From positions 1,076,776 through 1,129,642 of the forward strand of contig BFEA01000417.1 of NCBI GenBank assembly GCA_003427395.1: a stretch of 52,867 nt of DNA, in the 5' to 3' direction. This stretch comes from Chara braunii. Its lineage: Eukaryota > Streptophyta > Charophyceae > Charales > Characeae. Below, in pieces: positions 52,781-52,867 of this stretch; position 1 is the first letter of the stretch, and each line of letters opens with the position of its first letter. Position numbers and translations under genes: made by a program. The notes beneath the pieces are model-generated. The model was not told the DNA's origin. It made no database searches and worked only from the letters and a program-made list of their open reading frames with translations.

Positions 52781-52867
<87 letters not shown>
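52757..52867. repeat. TG microsatellite at window end
   Basis: (TG)n with a few CATG/TATG interruptions up to 52810, then uninterrupted to the last base. The array continues beyond the window. Confidence 0.95.

Noticed and set aside
52757-52867. Telomere repeat at the window end
   Set aside because: The repeat is plain TG without the TTTAGGG pattern expected of plant-type telomeres.

Overview
The window looks like a piece of a large, repeat-rich nuclear genome of a photosynthetic eukaryote, most likely a streptophyte (charophyte alga, bryophyte or similar). The reasons are: decayed fragments that match plant-type mitochondrial rpl2, LSU rRNA and tRNA-Lys(UUU); a broken LINE reverse-transcriptase tail of the plant type; Mutator-like elements with TTGCAAAATACC ends; an AACAATGGCG start context; and no prokaryotic gene organisation. 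The placement is inference from motifs only; no species is claimed. Coding density is very low. One convincing exon, one decayed Josephin/RING locus and several retroelement relics are all the protein-coding signal I can defend.

Layout. 1-5.2 kb: dispersed and tandem repeats, and an inverted repeat flanked by long direct repeats. 5.2-7.6 kb: the most unusual block, with two direct repeats carrying exon-like cores around a broken Josephin-like deubiquitinase domain, a RING-like Cys/His cluster and an array of units with hammerhead-ribozyme cores next to TA microsatellites. 7.6-19.9 kb: intergenic DNA with many small hairpin MITE-like elements (five families), tRNA-derived SINEs, one Mutator-like element nested in a SINE tail, microsatellites and an assembly gap. 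21.1-21.6 kb: a tandem duplication ending in a second, different hammerhead-like motif. 23.4-25.2 kb: repeats and a second gap. 27.55-28.26 kb (minus): first exon of a secreted or membrane-anchored Pro/Ala/Val-rich protein with a clean splice donor; a MITE lies in the following intron.

From about 31 kb the DNA becomes more AT-rich. 31.7-33.3 kb holds retropepsin-like and LINE relics and a long AT-rich fold-back. 35.0-37.4 kb holds the mitochondrial-like fragments, the tRNA-Lys sitting in the centre of a 1.1 kb fold-back element. 38.4-38.8 kb is a complex palindromic repeat; 41.7-43.3 kb has two degenerate tandem arrays, one with a 123-bp monomer in alternating A/B order. 45-46.7 kb has repeats whose reading frame is conserved between copies. 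48.46-48.67 kb is a near-perfect 105-bp-arm hairpin. The window ends in a long TG microsatellite.

Repeat families are shared between the two halves (the TTGGTGGGGAGC family at 1.4, 9, 13.4, 15 and 45.5 kb; the GTACTGGTGG family at 0.9, 13.1, 36.6 and 37.0 kb), so both halves appear to belong to one genome despite the composition change. No pathway or operon-like set of genes is present.
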